Shown: one piece after another, positions 62,011 through 64,000 of the stretch
Position numbering within the stretch: position 1 is the first letter of the stretch
Layout of the letters: each line of letters starts with the position of its first letter
NCBI GenBank assembly: GCA_963716445.1
Contig: OY970313.1
Coordinates: 124,001 to 188,000 of the forward strand
Direction: 5' to 3'
DNA length: 64,000 nucleotides
Source of the DNA: JAAYBF01 sp963716445
Lineage (GTDB): Bacteria > Actinomycetota > Thermoleophilia > Solirubrobacterales > Thermoleophilaceae
Notes under the pieces: generated by a model
The model's input: only the letters and a program-made list of their open reading frames with translations
Databases searched by the model: none
Told to the model about the DNA's origin: nothing
Translations under genes and position numbers: made by a program

Positions 62011-62046
62011 GGGACCCAGTCTACGCGGGGCCTACCCTTGGCATGG

Positions 62047-62868
62047 ATGCCCGACGGCTACTTCACCGACCGGTCGATGCTGCGGATCGTCCACCGCGAG
62101 CGCGCGCTGGCGCTGTCGGGTCCGCGGGCGCTGCTGATGCAGGCCGCCCACCCGCTCGCCGTCAAGGGCCTGCTCGCCCATTCGACCTCCGTCGACGACC
62201 CCTACGACCGCCTCGCGCGCACGGCCGAGACGATGAGCACGATCGGATTCGGCACGTGCGAGGACGCCGACGCCGTGACCGCCCGCGTGCGCGGGATGCA
62301 CAAGCGCGTCAAGGGCCGCACCACCGAGGCGGTCGGCCGCCACCCCGCCGGCACGCCCTACCGCGCAGACCAGCCCGACCTGCTGCTCTGGGTGCTCTTC
62401 ACGCTGGTCGACAGCGGCACGGTCGTCTACCGCAAGTACGTCCGCTCGATGTCCCGCGCGCAAGAGGCCACCTACTGGGAGGACTACAAGGTCGTCGGCG
62501 AGCTCTTCGGCCTGAGGCGCGCCGACATGCCCGACACGCTCGACGACCTCCACGACTACCGCCGCGCGATGCTCGACGGCGACGAGCTCCACGTCACCGA
62601 CTGGGCGCGCGAGAAGGCGCGCAAGATCGTCCTCGATCCCCCGGTCCCCTGGATCGCACGCCCGCTGCTCGAGACGGCCAACTTCATCACCATCGCCCTG
62701 CTGCCCGACCGCATCCGCCGCGAGTACGGCTTCTCCCCGATCCCGCCCGCCCCGCTGCGGAAGCTGCTCGTCGCCGGCGGCGCCGAGTACGTCAAGCGCG
62801 CCGTGATCCCCTTCCTGCCCGAGCGCCTGCGCCTGGTCCCGCCCGCGCGCCGCCACGACGCCGCCTGA
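62047..62868 (+). CDS. DUF2236 (MpaB-type) oxygenase-like protein
   Basis: A 273-residue protein of the DUF2236/MpaB family, members of which include haem-binding latex-clearing proteins. Blocks GPRALLMQAAHPLAVKGLLAHS, ADQPDLLLWVLFTLVDSG and YWEDYKVVGELFGL are typical. The ATG at 62047 is used; a TTG three codons earlier is possible. Substrate unknown. Confidence 0.8.
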   Translation: MPDGYFTDRSMLRIVHRERALALSGPRALLMQAAHPLAVKGLLAHSTSVDDPYDRLARTAETMSTIGFGTCEDADAVTARVRGMHKRVKGRTTEAVGRHPAGTPYRADQPDLLLWVLFTLVDSGTVVYRKYVRSMSRAQEATYWEDYKVVGELFGLRRADMPDTLDDLHDYRRAMLDGDELHVTDWAREKARKIVLDPPVPWIARPLLETANFITIALLPDRIRREYGFSPIPPAPLRKLLVAGGAEYVKRAVIPFLPERLRLVPPARRHDAA

Positions 62869-62905
62869 CCGTCGCGCCGAGCGCACGTCGCCCCCTCGCC
62901 ATGGT

Positions 62906-62951
62906 CGAGTGGAAGATTGACTGGGCTCTGACCCGGTCAAACATCCACCCG
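62906..62951. repeat. Partly decayed copy of the GAGTGGA palindrome family
   Basis: The left arm CGAGTGGAAGATTGAC is intact (from 62906); the right arm GTCAAACATCCACCCG carries changes. It lies between two convergent genes. Confidence 0.7.
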
Positions 62952-62988
62952 TTGGGCGAGGTCGGCGATAACTCCCGGCGCGCTCGAA

Positions 62989-64000
62989 TCAGCCGCGGCG
63001 GAGCGTCTTCGCGGCGAGCCTCGCGAACGAGCGGGCGCCGCGGCGCAGCGCAGCGGCCTTCTCCGAGTCGCGGCCGTAGAGGAGGTGCGCCGCCTCGTGC
63101 ATCGACCGGCCGAGCGAACGGTCGTAGGGGTGCCACCAGAAGTTGCGCGTCAGGCCGGGCTCGTAGGAGAGCTGCTTGACGTTGACGCACTCGTAGAAGC
63201 CGAACTTGGAGTGCGAGCGGCCGACGCCGGAGTCCTTGACGCCGCCCCATGCGCACGAGCAGACGCCGTGCGAGTACATGTGGTCGTTGATCCAGACCAT
63301 GCCCGACTCCAGCCGCCGCGCGATGCGGTCGCCGCGCGCGCGGTCGCTCGTCCAGACCGAGGCTCCGAGGCCGAACTCGGAGTCGTTGGCCAGCTCGATC
63401 GCCTCGTCCTCGGAGTCGACCGGCACGACCGGGATCACCGGCCCGAAGATCTCCTCGCGCATGATCCGCATGTCGTGGGTGACGTCGGTGAGGACGGCGG
63501 GCGCGTACCAGTGGCCGAAGTCCACGCCGCCGGAGGCCGCCGCGGCGCCGTTCGAGCCGCGCGCCGCGCCCGTCGCCACGGGGGGCGTCGGCCCGCCGCA
63601 GAGCAGCGTCGCCCCGTTGGCCACCGCATCGTCGACCAGCTCCGCGACGAGGTCGTGCTGCTCCTTCGACACCATCGGCCCGATCTCCGTGCGCCAGTCC
63701 ATCGGGTCGCCGACGTGCAGCTTCTGCGCCCCGCGGACCAGCTCCGCGGTGAAGCGGTCGGCGACGTCGCGCATCGCGTAGACGCGCTCGATCCCGCTGC
63801 ACGTCTGCCCGGCGTTGGCGAACCCGCCCCAGAGCGCCCCCGACACCGCGTTGCCCAGGTGGGCGTCCGAGAGCACGATCATCGGGTCCTTGCCGCCGAG
63901 CTCGAGCACCGAGCCCTTCATCCGCTCGGCGCACTTGACGCCGACCTGGCGGCCGACCTCGACCGACCCGGTGAAGAAGATCTTCGCCGCGCTCGACTCG
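62989..64000 (-). CDS. Aldehyde dehydrogenase (5' end beyond the window)
   Basis: The C-terminal about 337 residues of an NAD(P)-dependent aldehyde dehydrogenase. The frame is open to the window edge (KIFFTGSVEVGRQVG precedes MKGSVLELGGKD). The general base Glu in LELGGKD, the catalytic Cys in NAGQTCSGIERVY, the EEIFGPVIPV block and GGVKDSGVGR are intact. An insertion of about 20 Gly/Ala residues occurs before the FGHWYAPAVL block. The C-terminal tail is basic. Substrate unknown. Confidence 0.92.
   Translation of the reverse strand, partial: ESSAAKIFFTGSVEVGRQVGVKCAERMKGSVLELGGKDPMIVLSDAHLGNAVSGALWGGFANAGQTCSGIERVYAMRDVADRFTAELVRGAQKLHVGDPMDWRTEIGPMVSKEQHDLVAELVDDAVANGATLLCGGPTPPVATGAARGSNGAAAASGGVDFGHWYAPAVLTDVTHDMRIMREEIFGPVIPVVPVDSEDEAIELANDSEFGLGASVWTSDRARGDRIARRLESGMVWINDHMYSHGVCSCAWGGVKDSGVGRSHSKFGFYECVNVKQLSYEPGLTRNFWWHPYDRSLGRSMHEAAHLLYGRDSEKAAALRRGARSFARLAAKTLRRG

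Overview
This is a 64 kb, very GC-rich chromosomal window. It probably comes from a deep-branching actinobacterium, with Thermoleophilia/Solirubrobacterales as my best guess. That placement is inferred from the base composition, the gene content and the Bacillus-like split b6c-type cytochrome complex; no 16S rRNA gene is present to confirm it. Most of the window is densely packed housekeeping DNA. Stop and start codons often overlap as ATGA, GTGA or TGATG, so translational coupling is probably common in this genome.

Layout. 0-6.2 kb: respiratory chain (b6-type cytochrome b, then a subunit IV fused to a c-type cytochrome), menaquinone methylation, polyprenyl diphosphate synthase, dCTP deaminase, TatA/TatC, a TPR-like membrane protein and a STAS anti-anti-sigma factor. 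6.2-11.4 kb: an accessory segment behind tRNA-Lys, holding an HD phosphohydrolase, an ImmA/IrrE metalloprotease divergent from a small protein with an internal duplication, and a Fic enzyme. 12-17.7 kb: a class IV aminotransferase and a nucleotide-sugar cluster resembling the UDP-ManNAc(3NAc)A pathway. 17.7-23 kb (minus): purA, a DnaI/DnaC-like loader, dnaB, rplI, ssb and rpsF; rpsR is absent from its usual place. 23-24.3 kb: a putative proline-rich anchored protein and a tandem array of palindromic repeats. 24.3-29.7 kb (minus): trehalose synthesis (OtsA, TreT), an RsbW-like protein and a two-component system. 29.7-35 kb: a peptidase-like membrane protein, a FlgM-like peptide, thiL and a class A penicillin-binding protein. 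35-42.5 kb: MscS channel, GT-C glycosyltransferase, HAD hydrolase, CPBP protease, L,D-transpeptidase, an M23 hydrolase behind a c-di-AMP (ydaO/yuaA) riboswitch, and pyrE. 42.6-46.9 kb: a second accessory segment behind tRNA-Arg, with three unknown proteins and a second Fic enzyme with its own operator-like palindrome. 46.9-52.2 kb: AEC transporter, galT, a thioredoxin lipoprotein and a large SF2 helicase. 52.2-61.1 kb (minus): one long overlapping gene string, MNT nucleotidyltransferase - HEPN - ccmABCD - hemA - hemC - cobA/hemD - SAM hydrolase family - birA. 61.1-64 kb: precorrin-2 dehydrogenase, a DUF2236 protein and a truncated aldehyde dehydrogenase.

The core genes fit together as a cytochrome-based respiratory system (b6c complex, Ccm haem delivery, haem and sirohaem synthesis, menaquinone, Tat export) plus envelope growth functions. 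The least ordinary items are: (i) a HEPN-MNT toxin-antitoxin-like pair translationally coupled to the head of the cytochrome-maturation/haem operon, with a 36-bp palindrome over its start codon; (ii) an interspersed family of GAGTGGA...TCCACTC palindromes, found as a tandem array and as single copies, mostly in convergent intergenic gaps; (iii) an ImmA-like protease divergent from a protein made of two 47-residue repeats, with a shared 17-bp inverted repeat; (iv) an unrecognised three-gene module beside tRNA-Arg.
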